Source of the DNA: Nostoc sp. 'Lobaria pulmonaria (5183) cyanobiont'
Lineage (GTDB): Bacteria > Cyanobacteriota > Cyanobacteriia > Cyanobacteriales > Nostocaceae
DNA: 64,000 bases
Direction: 5' to 3'
Assembly: GCF_002949795.1 (NCBI RefSeq)
Contig: NZ_CP026692.1
Coordinates: 4,882,545 to 4,946,544 of the forward strand
Below the pieces are notes generated by a model that did not search any database, was not told the DNA's origin, and saw only the letters and a list, made by a program, of their open reading frames with translations. A program made the translations under genes and the position numbers. Positions 50,988 to 61,000 of this stretch are shown piece by piece (the stretch's first letter is position 1; each line of letters starts with the position of its first letter).

Positions 50988-53900
50988 ATGTCCGTAAGTA
51001 ACCGCGAACGAGTTGGCAGGGTGCTAGACCTTTTGAGAGATGGCTTATATCCTTTTGTGGAAAGGGAAATGCGTTCCATTTATGGCGATAAGTGGGTAGT
51101 TGCCGCTACACCTTTTGTTCCAGAAGACCACAGCCTAAGACGTAATGTCCAGCAAATTCTTAAGCAAGACGAATCAGCACTGCTGAAACTCATGTCTAAC
51201 CAGTGGCGTGAGGTGTTCAAAAAGACTCTGGGCAATGCTGAAAGAAGCTTGGTTGGGGAATTAATTGACACGCGCAACTCTTGGGCGCACAACAAGCCAC
51301 TCTCTACAGATGATGCCTATCGCGCTCTTGATAGCGTATCGCGGTTACTTTCTGCTTTTTCTGCACCAGAAGCAGATGAAGTTGATAAACAAAAACAAGA
51401 ACTTTTGCGGGTACGCTTTACAGAACAAGCCCGTCGTGAAACTCGTCGTGCTACTCACCAACCTCTAGAAGGCACTCCTGTAGGCGGTTTAAAACCCTGG
51501 CGAGAAATTGTTACACCTCACCCAGATGTTGCCTCTGGTAGCTACCAACAAGCAGAATTTGCTGCCGACCTCTGGCAAGTTTATTTAGATGAAGGTTCCG
51601 ACGAATATCGTATACCTACAGAGTTTTTTAGCCGCACTTTTCTCACCGAAGGGCTAAAGCAACTGCTCACAAATGCCTTGCTACGTCTTTCTAGCAATGC
51701 AGGCGACCCCGTTATCGAACTGCAAACCAACTTTGGTGGCGGCAAAACCCACGCGATGCTGGCACTATACCACCTGTTTATGGGAGTTCCCGCATCCAAG
51801 TTACCCGGATTGGAACCAGTGCTGGAAGCGGCAAATGTTTTACCTCCGCCAAAAGTTAACACAGCAGTGCTGGTAGGAAATAAAATTTCTCCCGGTCAGC
51901 CTCAACCTAAAAAAGATGGCACATTTGTCCGAACACTTTGGGGCGAATTAGCTTGGCAACTGGGCGGTAGGGAAGCCTACGAAATGATTCGAGAAGCAGA
52001 TGAAACTTCAACTAACCCTGGCGATGCCCTCCGGCTGCTGTTTAACCGCTATGCACCCTGCCTGATTTTAATTGATGAATGGGTGGCTTATGCCCGACAG
52101 CTTCACGAAATAAACGACCTTCCGGGGGGCAGCTTTGACACTCACTTTACCTTTGCCCAGACTTTGAGTGAGTCGGCAAAAAACGCTAACCAAACTCTTT
52201 TGGTCGTGAGTATTCCTGCATCTGATAATGAGATTGGAGGCGATCGCGGTAAAGCAGCCTTAAGTAGACTCAAAAATGCTATTGGCAGAGTCGAATCTCC
52301 TTGGCGACCAGCAACTGCCGATGAAAGCTTTGAAATTGTGCGGCGGCGGCTGTTTCAACCCATCACCGAAGAAAATGGCTTTATTGCCCGTGATGCCATC
52401 ATCCGTGCCTTTGCAGAAATGTACCAAAACCAATCTCAGGAGTTTCCTAGTGAGTGCCGAGAAGGTAGTTACAAACGACGGCTAGAAAATGCCTATCCTA
52501 TCCATCCAGAACTGTTTGACCGACTTTATAATGACTGGTCAACTCTCGACAAATTCCAACGCACGCGGGGTGTGCTGCGACTGATGGCAAAGGTGATTCA
52601 TTCACTTTGGGAAGGACAGGACAAGAGTTTGTTAATCATGCCTGCCAGCGTGCCAATGGATGACGGACAGGTACAAACAGAATTGACTCGCTACCTGGAA
52701 GATAATTGGGTGCCAGTGATTGAAAAAGATGTAGATGGATATAATTCTCTACCATTGGCGTGCGATCGCCAAAACCCGAACTTAGGACGTTACTCTGCCT
52801 GTCGTCGTGTCGCCCGGACGATTTACCTTGGTTCTGCTCCTACTCTGAGAGCAGCTAATCGTGGTGTAGAAGATCATCGGATCAAGTTAGGGTGTGTTCA
52901 ACCAGGGGAAAGTGCAGCAACTTTTGGCGATGCTTTGCGCCGGCTTACCGACCAGTCCACACATCTTTATGTCGATAATACTCGTTACTGGTTCTCAACT
53001 CAGCCTAGTGTCACCAGACTTGCCCAAGACAGAGCCGAGCAAATCCAACAGGATCAGGATAAAGTTTGGGATGAAATCATTCTCCGATTAAAGGCTGATA
53101 AGCAACGTGGCGAGTTTGCTGGAGTACATATTGCTCCCGACTCCTCCGCAGATGTTCCTGATGAAATGGCTGTAAGGCTGGTTGTCATGGGGCCACAACA
53201 TCCCCATAAAAATAAGGAAACTGAAACTCAAGCCCGCGCCAGAGCCGAAGAAATACTGAATCAAAAGGGAGCCAGTCCTCGGTACTGCAAAAATATGTTG
53301 CTGTTCCTAGCACCAGACAAGGCAAAACTGGAGCTATTAGAACAATCTGTTTGCCAGTACCTCGCCTGGAATTCGATTATTCGGGATAAAGAAGCCTTAA
53401 ACTTAGATGTTTTTCAAAGCAATCAGGCGACAACTAAACAACAGCAAACCGACAAAGATGTAAAAAGTTTAATTCAGGAAGCTTACATCTGGTTGTTAGT
53501 GCCAATGCAACCCAACCCCCAAAGAGAGATTGAATGGCAAGAAATTCGATTGCACTCATCAGACTCTCCTATTGTGCAAGCAAGTCGTAAAGCAGTTCAT
53601 GAAGAACATTTGATTGCTAACTATGCAGCCAGTCGTCTGCGCCTAGAAGCCCTCGATCCATATCTCTGGCGCGATGTAAACCACCTCGACCTTAAGAAGT
53701 TGTGGGAGTACTTAGCGTACTACCTTTACCTGCCACGCATCAAAAATCAACAGGTGCTATTAGAAGCGATCGCACTTGGAGTTGCAGCATTACTGTGGAA
53801 TGAAAACTTTGCTTATGCCACAGGCTGGGATGAATCAAAAGGACGTTACCTTTGTTTGAAAACGGCTGAACACATTACCGTAACACTGAGTAGTCAAAGC

Positions 53901-54317
53901 CTGATAGTTAAACCCGAAGTAGCGCAACGCCAGCTTGAGGCAGATGCTGCTATGGCTAAACCTCCAACTCCACCACTAGTTAAAGAAGGAACAGGAAGTT
54001 ATAAGACTGAAAAGGAAAAAACTATTGACACTGTAGTAACATCAGATGACTCCTCTAATGACAAAGTAACTGTCATAGTTCCACCAAAACGTTTCTATGG
54101 TTCAGTCAAATTGGACGCATTGCGATTACGACGTGACGTAGGACAAATAGCAGACGAGGTTATTCAACACCTCAGTAGTTTGGTAGATGCTGAAGTAGAA
54201 ATTACCTTGGAACTTCAGGTCACTGTCCCTGAAGGAGTACCAGATAATGTAATTCGCATAGTCAGCGAGAATTGCCGGGTTCTCAAATTTAGTAATCAGG
54301 GATTTGAACAAGAATGA
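50988..54317 (+). CDS. Swt1-type HEPN plus DUF499 AAA+ ATPase
   Basis: The 1109-residue protein has an N-terminal Swt1-like HEPN domain (about residues 1-145). It includes RVLDLLRDGLYPFVEREM and LIDTRNSWAHNKPLS; the RNxWAH segment fits the RxxxxH motif of HEPN RNases. The DUF499 ATPase follows, with Walker A NFGGGKTHAMLALYHL (about 249) and Walker B LILIDEWVAYARQL (about 360). Long alpha-helical regions and a C-terminal domain (YGSVKLDALRLRRDVGQI) complete it. The COG1483/DUF499 family regularly accompanies DUF1156 methylases and SNF2 helicases. I infer the ATP-driven sensor or gate of the defence system, with the HEPN part a possible RNase toxin. It appears co-directional with the methylase and DUF559 genes. 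Confidence 0.9.
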   Translation: MSVSNRERVGRVLDLLRDGLYPFVEREMRSIYGDKWVVAATPFVPEDHSLRRNVQQILKQDESALLKLMSNQWREVFKKTLGNAERSLVGELIDTRNSWAHNKPLSTDDAYRALDSVSRLLSAFSAPEADEVDKQKQELLRVRFTEQARRETRRATHQPLEGTPVGGLKPWREIVTPHPDVASGSYQQAEFAADLWQVYLDEGSDEYRIPTEFFSRTFLTEGLKQLLTNALLRLSSNAGDPVIELQTNFGGGKTHAMLALYHLFMGVPASKLPGLEPVLEAANVLPPPKVNTAVLVGNKISPGQPQPKKDGTFVRTLWGELAWQLGGREAYEMIREADETSTNPGDALRLLFNRYAPCLILIDEWVAYARQLHEINDLPGGSFDTHFTFAQTLSESAKNANQTLLVVSIPASDNEIGGDRGKAALSRLKNAIGRVESPWRPATADESFEIVRRRLFQPITEENGFIARDAIIRAFAEMYQNQSQEFPSECREGSYKRRLENAYPIHPELFDRLYNDWSTLDKFQRTRGVLRLMAKVIHSLWEGQDKSLLIMPASVPMDDGQVQTELTRYLEDNWVPVIEKDVDGYNSLPLACDRQNPNLGRYSACRRVARTIYLGSAPTLRAANRGVEDHRIKLGCVQPGESAATFGDALRRLTDQSTHLYVDNTRYWFSTQPSVTRLAQDRAEQIQQDQDKVWDEIILRLKADKQRGEFAGVHIAPDSSADVPDEMAVRLVVMGPQHPHKNKETETQARARAEEILNQKGASPRYCKNMLLFLAPDKAKLELLEQSVCQYLAWNSIIRDKEALNLDVFQSNQATTKQQQTDKDVKSLIQEAYIWLLVPMQPNPQREIEWQEIRLHSSDSPIVQASRKAVHEEHLIANYAASRLRLEALDPYLWRDVNHLDLKKLWEYLAYYLYLPRIKNQQVLLEAIALGVAALLWNENFAYATGWDESKGRYLCLKTAEHITVTLSSQSLIVKPEVAQRQLEADAAMAKPPTPPLVKEGTGSYKTEKEKTIDTVVTSDDSSNDKVTVIVPPKRFYGSVKLDALRLRRDVGQIADEVIQHLSSLVDAEVEITLELQVTVPEGVPDNVIRIVSENCRVLKFSNQGFEQE

Positions 54318-55114
54318 AGTTGAGGTACATAAACCTTGTTAGAAAGTAATAAGGTAAAGCATTACGTCACTCTCAAGAGTGCGTAACAGTAAAAGCTCCC
54401 ACTTTGCCCTGTTTAGGCCATGGGATACATACTAGTACCTGAGCAGGTTGCCGTAACAAGTGGTACAAAATACTTAATTGATGACACGCCTTAGTAGTCC
54501 TAACCTCATAGCGTCAAAGCGATCGCTCACACTAACACCTGTCAACTCAACTGTTCTGGTTGAGAAAAGTATTTGTGAACTAGGGAAACTTGACTTCAAC
54601 AAAAATCTTCCCAAATAATATAACAATTGATGCTTCAATAGCCAAAAATTTTACTTAAATAATTAACAGTGCTTTTAGTTATATTAAAATTTAAATATTT
54701 TTAGATTAATTTGTTAATCAATTTATCTCTGGAGAATAAGTTTTATCTTGCTCAAGAATACTCTAACACATCTTAGAAATCAAAAAAAATGTTAAAAATA
54801 TCAGAATTTTTTATTTTTATGTAAGGGATTAATGAATATATTTAAATAGCTAGAGTTAATGGTATATATTGTGTGAGCTAGCTTTACACATGATATTTAG
54901 CGCTAGAAGCTAGTCACAAAAAGGCTAGAAGCTAGTCACAAAAAATAGATAAAATTATTATCAAAAGTGAGAATATAGAAGTACAGAAGTACTAAAAAAT
55001 GCCTGAAAATAATATTTACCTATGAAAATTAAGATTTTATTGAGTAGTCTTTTTAATTATTTGGATAGTGTATAGTTGAGGAAATAAAGAGCATAATTTT
55101 AAGGATAAAAAATA
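54318..55114. other. Non-coding boundary of the defence island
   Basis: About 800 bases, very AT-rich from 54600 onward, without a gene that I can support. It contains one 22-bp tandem duplication (54903-54945) and probably the promoter of the AvaK-like gene. No integrase, transposase or tRNA marks the island edge here. Confidence 0.5.
54903..54945. repeat. 22-bp tandem duplication
   Basis: GCTAGAAGCTAGTCACAAAA plus AG is repeated back to back, each unit itself containing a GCTAGAAGCTAG dyad. It lies about 190 bases before the AvaK-like gene. Confidence 0.8.
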
Positions 55115-56023
55115 ATGCCACTGCAAAAAATAAGTGAATTTGATACAGACTACTCTAATACCCTGGGTAAAGACATAAAAGGAATGGGTGTGTATGTTCA
55201 GGGAACTGATGAGAAGATTGGCACAGTAAATGATGCTGTACTAGACGACCAAGGAGCATTTCGCTATTTAATTGTTGACTTAGGCTTTTGGATTTTTGGC
55301 AAGAAAGTCTTATTACCAGTAGGGAAATCGCGTATTGACTCTAGAGCAGACCGTGTATATGTCGTTGGGATGACAAGAGAGCAAGCGGAAAATTTACCTG
55401 AATATCAAGAACATACAGCACTTGACTACGACTATGAAGAACGAGTGCGCGGAGCATATCGCACACCGTCCGTAGAAAATTCAGCACCTCTGGATGCAAC
55501 ATCTGCGGCTGCGGTAGGATCGACAGTTGGACGCACTACTCCTAGTCCTGATCCCAACAGCTATACCTACGCACAGGACGCGGATCTGTATGATGTCAGC
55601 GCTCACGAAGACCAAAGCTTCAAACTCTACGAAGAAAGGCTGGTTGCTAATAAACAGCGCCGGAAAACCGGAGAAGTATCTATTGGTAAGCACGTTGAAA
55701 CTGAAACTGTAAGAGTTGCTGTTCCAGTAGAAAGAGAGCGAGTTGTGATTGAGCGAGTGACTCCTGAAGATGCAGGCAAAGTTGTATCACCTCAAACAGC
55801 TAACTTCCGTGAGGGCGAGGTAGCACAGATAGAACTCTATGAAGAAGTTGCAGATGTCCAAAAGGAAGCTTTTGTGCGGGAAGAAGTCAGAGTGAAAAAA
55901 GTTGTAGACAAAGAAACCGTTGAAGTTGAAGATACCATTCGACGTGAAGAGTTAGATGTTGATGCTGAGGGTCGTACTATTGAGGAAAGAACTGGTAATA
56001 AGTTGCCTAAAGACCGTATTTAA
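55115..56023 (+). CDS. AvaK-like PRC-barrel / DUF2382 stress protein
   Basis: The 302-residue protein has an N-terminal PRC-barrel (DIKGMGVYVQGTDEKIGTVN, FRYLIVDLGFWIFGKKVLLP, about residues 17-90). A DUF2382 (YsnF/AvaK) domain follows: FKLYEERLVANKQRRKTGEV, VRVAVPVERERVVIERV, FVREEVRVKKVVDKETVEV. The type member AvaK was described as an akinete-associated protein in Anabaena. Relatives are induced by stress and desiccation, but no reaction is known. No signal peptide, so likely cytoplasmic. A GGATAAAAA stretch lies before the ATG. Its neighbours are other stress- or envelope-type genes. Confidence 0.85.
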   Translation: MPLQKISEFDTDYSNTLGKDIKGMGVYVQGTDEKIGTVNDAVLDDQGAFRYLIVDLGFWIFGKKVLLPVGKSRIDSRADRVYVVGMTREQAENLPEYQEHTALDYDYEERVRGAYRTPSVENSAPLDATSAAAVGSTVGRTTPSPDPNSYTYAQDADLYDVSAHEDQSFKLYEERLVANKQRRKTGEVSIGKHVETETVRVAVPVERERVVIERVTPEDAGKVVSPQTANFREGEVAQIELYEEVADVQKEAFVREEVRVKKVVDKETVEVEDTIRREELDVDAEGRTIEERTGNKLPKDRI

Positions 56024-56205
56024 GAAAACTGCTTTTAGCCTTCATCGCTTGTCAGACAGCACAGAAATTCTAGGCTGAGTCTGGAATCTCTTCAAGGGTT
56101 TTCGGCATTTTTGTGATTGAGCAAATGTATTTGCTTTCTATATGGGTTCGCAAGAGTTGTAGAGATCCCGAATTAGATTTAATCTACTGATTTAGCCACG
56201 GGACA

Positions 56206-56340
56206 GACTTCTTCAAACCAAAAAGCGCCAAGTCTGCGTTAGCTGAACTTGTCGGCACGTTTTTTCTGACGCTTGCTGCGCTCTTGGGTGGTAAACCTTA
56301 TACTGTTGGGCTGACACTATTAAAAAGAATGCATCAGTAA
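56206..56340 (+). pseudogene. Aquaporin-like (MIP family) N-terminal remnant
   Basis: A 45-codon frame without a start codon reads FFKPKSAKSALAELVGTFFL, then TLAALLGGKPYTVGLTLL, and ends at TAA. AELVGTFFLTL followed by a small-residue helix is the hallmark first transmembrane segment of MIP channels (compare AEFxGTFxLV). The rest of the channel is absent. A TGA closes the frame upstream at 56188. It is best read as a relic. Confidence 0.5.
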
Positions 56341-56373
56341 GTTAAACCTCAAACCTCAAACTTAAGTTTTGCT

Positions 56374-56583
56374 ATGTTACTACAAGATAAACAGAACGGC
56401 AATTTAGTAGAAATCCTCGACATTGAGGCACTGTTTAGCCCGAAAGAAACTACTGTTAAAGGACAATATCAGGTGGGAGAAGAAGAACAAGACCCAGAAT
56501 CTTTTGAGAAAGGCAAATTAAATTTTCCTTCTGGTGAGAGCTTGCCACAATGTTGGATCGATGCAAATTACAAAAGCGCTTGA
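56374..56583 (+). CDS. Conserved cyanobacterial 69-aa protein, unknown function
   Basis: The product starts MLLQDKQNGNLVEILDIEAL, continues PKETTVKGQYQVGEEEQDPE, and ends FPSGESLPQCWIDANYKSA. It has no membrane segment and is acidic. The pattern (ILDIxAL, GEEEQ, FPSGExLPxCWxDA) recurs in small proteins annotated in many Nostocales next to stress genes, but no role is known. It is not in the frame of the neighbouring genes and stands alone. Confidence 0.65.
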   Translation: MLLQDKQNGNLVEILDIEALFSPKETTVKGQYQVGEEEQDPESFEKGKLNFPSGESLPQCWIDANYKSA

Positions 56584-56818
56584 ACATCTAGTTAAAATTC
56601 ATGCCATGTATGTTGCATCTTTTGCTAGAGCTTATTCAAGCAATTACTCAAACCTCTATAGCAGTTCTAAATGATTTCTGAACTTTTCTGTTTATCCTCT
56701 TGGCACTCTTCTCTAACAAGACGCTGCGCGATGGGGGTTCGATAATTTTCATAAATAAAATAGGATTGCTATAGCCTGGGATTGTGCAACTTCCAACTTA
56801 TTTTTTTAGGAGACAAGT

Positions 56819-57256
56819 GTGAATATGATTCAACAGTTTCGCCAAATTTTAATGGCTTTAATCTTGGCTTTAGTACTAACAACAACAGCTGCTTGTAGTG
56901 GTACGGTTCAAGCTAAACAACCAACTCAATTAGCACCCGGAATCAGTCGTAGTGGTGACTATGCCTTGTTAGAGCGTGGTAACAGCGTACAAGGTCAAGA
57001 TTTTGGGAATTGGGTTGTTAGTACAGCAAAAGGAATTGTCCAAGATGCTTATGTTCGTGACAACAACAAGTTAGGTGTCGTGATTACGCCTCAAGTTCGC
57101 CCGACAGAAGTGCGATCGTTAACAAAATCCTTAGTCCAAGGTTTTCACAAAAATTTTCCCAATCAAGATTTGACGATTTTGGTATACGCACCCGATAAAA
57201 AACTGATTTTGACGGGTCAGTATGATGTGCAATCAAATCAAGTCGAGTATAAATAA
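56819..57256 (+). CDS. Small lipoprotein, cyanobacterial, unknown function
   Basis: The 145-residue product has a signal peptide (FRQILMALILALVLTTTAAC) with lipobox TAAC, then a compact domain: GNWVVSTAKGIVQDAYVRDN, KLGVVITPQVRPTEVRSLTK, FPNQDLTILVYAPDKKLILT. I start at GTG 56819, with AGGAGA 5 bases upstream; the ATG two codons later is possible. The domain looks like an alpha/beta sandwich with no identified family. It would be membrane-anchored and face the periplasm. Co-directional with the next gene at 65 bases. Confidence 0.75.
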   Translation: MNMIQQFRQILMALILALVLTTTAACSGTVQAKQPTQLAPGISRSGDYALLERGNSVQGQDFGNWVVSTAKGIVQDAYVRDNNKLGVVITPQVRPTEVRSLTKSLVQGFHKNFPNQDLTILVYAPDKKLILTGQYDVQSNQVEYK

Positions 57257-57321
57257 TTACTCATTCTTCTGGATTAAAGAATTGATTCAGTTGATTCAAA
57301 GTATAAAAGGAGGCATTTTTA

Positions 57322-57843
57322 ATGAGTAGCAGTGACAAGTATAAACGCGAAATTCTCAATGATTTGGCGCACGGTAATACAGAATCTTTAGATGATGTTT
57401 CATCTGATCCAAGCAAGGATTACCAAAACTTTGACGATTTTGCTCAACGCTCATCCCATGAAGAACGTCGTCAATTATTTGGTAAATCTTTCAACCATAA
57501 CAGCATACCCCCAAGCCAGCTGGAGCCAGAATTGCAGAAAGCGATCGCTCAGATTAAGCCTAACGAACGGGATGATGTTGCCCGAGCATTTTTCAAGCAC
57601 TTAAAGCAAAGAGGTCTAGACGAACGCCATCTAGAGCGAGATTTGGGACTTTCTACCCACAACCCCAACCACATGAATGCAGATGACCTCAGCAAGCTGG
57701 CATCTTTCACATATCATAGCCATCCTGACATCTTCCAATCCGTGATGGCTGAACAACCAGCGATTCTTAAGTTTCTCAGTAATCCAGTCATCGGAGCAGC
57801 TTTGGGAGCGATCGCGGCTAAATGGTTTGGCGGTCATAAATAA
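57322..57843 (+). CDS. Conserved hypothetical protein of 173 aa
   Basis: The product begins MSSSDKYKREILNDLAHGNT and is hydrophilic and rich in Asp, Ser, His and Gln through residue 130. Recurring helix-forming segments are present (LEPELQKAIAQIKPNERDDV, FFKHLKQRGLDERHLERDLG). The C-terminus (FLSNPVIGAALGAIAAKWFG) is a short hydrophobic helix that could insert in or touch a membrane. GGAGG lies 8 bases before the ATG. It is known from related genomes without assigned function. Its place between lipoprotein and large membrane-repeat genes suggests an envelope or stress role. Confidence 0.7.
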   Translation: MSSSDKYKREILNDLAHGNTESLDDVSSDPSKDYQNFDDFAQRSSHEERRQLFGKSFNHNSIPPSQLEPELQKAIAQIKPNERDDVARAFFKHLKQRGLDERHLERDLGLSTHNPNHMNADDLSKLASFTYHSHPDIFQSVMAEQPAILKFLSNPVIGAALGAIAAKWFGGHK

Positions 57844-58047
57844 GCATTTCCAAATTTGATACATATATAGGACTAAGGGTATTGAAACTCACTCCACCCA
57901 TTCACTCCCAGTAGAGATTATTGAGCGAACCTACCACTGTAAACACTGACACACCACTAGCTTAAATAACTTTTGAGATATTGTCCTGATTAAGTTCTTT
58001 TTTTTGCAAGTGGTAATGTCTAATTGAGATCGAACAAGGAAAATAGA

Positions 58048-61000
58048 ATGTTTATAATTACAGATTTTACACTGTTTGGTTTAGCACCGATGACAATGGC
58101 TCAGGAAGTTTTAACTCCAGAACAAGCATCACTTGTTTTTTCTGGGCCGAAATTTTTGGTAGCATTGCTTGCTGGTATATTGATGGCATTTGCCTTTCAA
58201 TTGCTATTAACAAACTTCTCAGTAGCTGTAGGAATTTCAGCTTTAGGGGGTAGCGAAAGTTCTGATGAATCTGAAAGCTTGGGCGGAACGATTCGCAAAG
58301 TTGAAACAGCCGTCGGTCTTTGGGCGCTTGTTACCGCAACCATCGCCTTATTTGGTGCTTGCTTTTTAGCGGTGAAACTCAGCTTAATTGACAGTGCGCT
58401 TTTAGGAGCAATTATTGGTGTAGTCATTTGGTCTGCCTATTTCACAGTCATTATGTGGTTAGGTTCGAGTGCAGTCGGCTCCTTGATTGGTTCTGTTGTT
58501 AGTACCGTTAGTAGTGGTATGCAAGGAATCATGGGTACAGCAACTGCGGCTTTGGGTGCTAATGCTGCTAAAAGTCAGATGGTTTCTACAGCTGAAGAGA
58601 TCACCGCCGCCGTTCGTCGGGAATTCACATCAGGTTTTGATGCTGATAGTATCAAAAATACATTACAGAGTTCTTTATCCGGTGTACAGTTACCGCAGCT
58701 GGATACTAAACAAATCGGCTCTCAATTTCAGAAGCTGCTTAAAGAGGGAGACTTACAATCAATTGCTGATAGTGACTTACTAAAAAATGTTAATCGCCAG
58801 ACTTTTGTTGATTTAATTAGTTCTCGCACAGACTTTTCCCAGTCAGATATCAATGGGATTGCAGACCAATTGCAAGGTGCTTGGAACCAAGTTGTGAAAG
58901 GCTCAAATCCCACTGACAAAATAATTAATTTACTTCAACAAGCCTCACCAGAAGAATTGCAACCTGAAAAACTAGTTGAAAAAATTCAGCAATTAGCAAC
59001 AGTTGGAGGTGGAAATGGTAAGCAAGGCAATGGAATAGTTAAGAAAGCTATTGAAGTTGGCTTAGGTGCGGCTTTACCTGCGGTGATGAAGGGGTTTGAC
59101 TTTGCCCAAATAGATGTAGAAAAAGTTGCTCAACAGTTACAAAAATTGTCAGGGAAAGTTCAGGAAGTAGATGTTGATAAAATTACACAACAGTTGCAAC
59201 AATTTAAAGACCAAGCAACCCAGCAAGCAAGTAAGCTTAGTAGTTCTGTAGCTGATAAATTACCTACACTTCCAAATAATACTGTCAAGGCAGATATAGA
59301 AGAATACATCTTGAATTCTTTCCCTTGGCATTTTAACCGCATCACAATCCAAGATGAATTTAAAGAAGTCATCTATGACCAGAATGCTAATCCAGGAAAT
59401 GTTAGACGGGAATTGGAGGAATTAAATTTAGAGTATTTTGCTAACTTGCTCAAGCAACGGGAAGATATCAACGAAGCAAAAGTCAAAGAAATTTCCGAGC
59501 AGATGGAAAGCGTTCGCACGGAAGTTTTAGAAACTGTCAAGCAGGCAGATACAACAGAAAAATCACAAAATCTTCGCACCCGTTTAGAAGATTATCTGCG
59601 TTCAACTGGGAAGGAAGAACTCAACCCAGAAGGTATTGAGCGGGACTTGACGAAGTTGCTAGAAGATCCAGAAGCCGGCATTGAAGATTTAAGTCAGAGA
59701 TTTTCGGAAATTGACCGCGATACTTTGGTGAAGTTACTGGCTGACCGCGAAGATATCTCAGAAGAGGAAGCTAATAATATTGTTGGTCAATTTGAACGTA
59801 CTCGCGATCGTGTCTTAGGTCAGGCAAAAGAACTGCAAGAGCAAACCAAAGCAAAAGCTGATGAGTTGCGGCAAAAAGTAGAAGAGTATCTGCGTAATAC
59901 CAATAAGGAAGAACTCAATCCTGAAGGTATCAAACGCGATTTTGGCACTTTGTTAGAAGACCCACAAGCAGGACTTTCCGCTTTAAGAGGAAGATTATCA
60001 GAATTTGACCGCGATACTTTGGTTAAATTATTGAGTCAGCGACAAGATTTGAGCGAGGAGCAGGTAAACCAAACCATCGACCAGTTGCTCACAGTAAAAG
60101 ATAGCGTTTTGCAAGCTCCGCAAAAAGCCGCCGAAACAGCAAAACAGCAGTACGAAAAAACCACGAGTACTATTAGTGAATATCTCCGCAATACTAACCT
60201 GGAAGAACTCAACCCAGAAGGTATTCAACAAGACTTGCAAAAATTATTGGCTGACCCCAAAGAGGGCGCTGATGCACTCAGAGAGCGGCTTTCACAAGTA
60301 GACAGAGAAACTTTAGTCAAGCTGCTGACGCAACGCGGAGATTTGAGCGAGGAGCAAGTAAACCGCACCATCGACTCAACAGAACAAGCTATCAATAATA
60401 TTGTCAAAGCACCGCAACGCTTGGCAAACCGTGCTACTGAAAAAGCGCAGGAGTTTGAAGCTTATCTAGAAAACTATCTGCGTAACACTAATAAAGAAGA
60501 ACTCAACCCGGATAGTATCAAGCGCGATTTGCAATTGTTGCTGTCTTCTCCCCGTGCTGGTGTGTCTTCTTTAGGTGAGCGTGTTTCTAAATTCGACCGT
60601 TCTACACTCGTGGCTTTGTTGTCCCAACGTGAGGATATTTCAGAAGAAGAAGCTAACCGGATTGTGGATCAAATCGATTCTGTGCGGAACTCGATTGTCG
60701 AACAATATCAGCAGATTCAGTCAAAGGTGCAATCGGCGCTTGATGGTATTTTCGGCTCTGTTCGCAACTACCTCAACTCCCTAGATCGTCCTGAACTCAA
60801 TTATGAAGGTATGCAGCAAGATTTTGCTAAAGTTTTTGACGATCCGCAAGCTGGATTTGAGGCTTTGCGCGATCGCCTATCTTCAGTAGACCGTGATACC
60901 CTAGTTGCTGTCCTCAGTTCGCGTGAAGATATTTCCGAAGCGCAAGCTAACAAGATTATCGACAAAATCGAAGGCACACGGGATAGCGTACTGCACCAAG

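Noticed and set aside
42208..54317. Canonical DISARM or BREX system
   Set aside because: The DUF1998 and phospholipase-type genes of DISARM and the PglZ and BrxC-type genes of BREX are not seen, so only a relationship in parts is claimed.
54903..54945. Two 22-bp direct repeats as a mini-CRISPR
   Set aside because: The units are back to back with no spacer and no cas gene is in the window.
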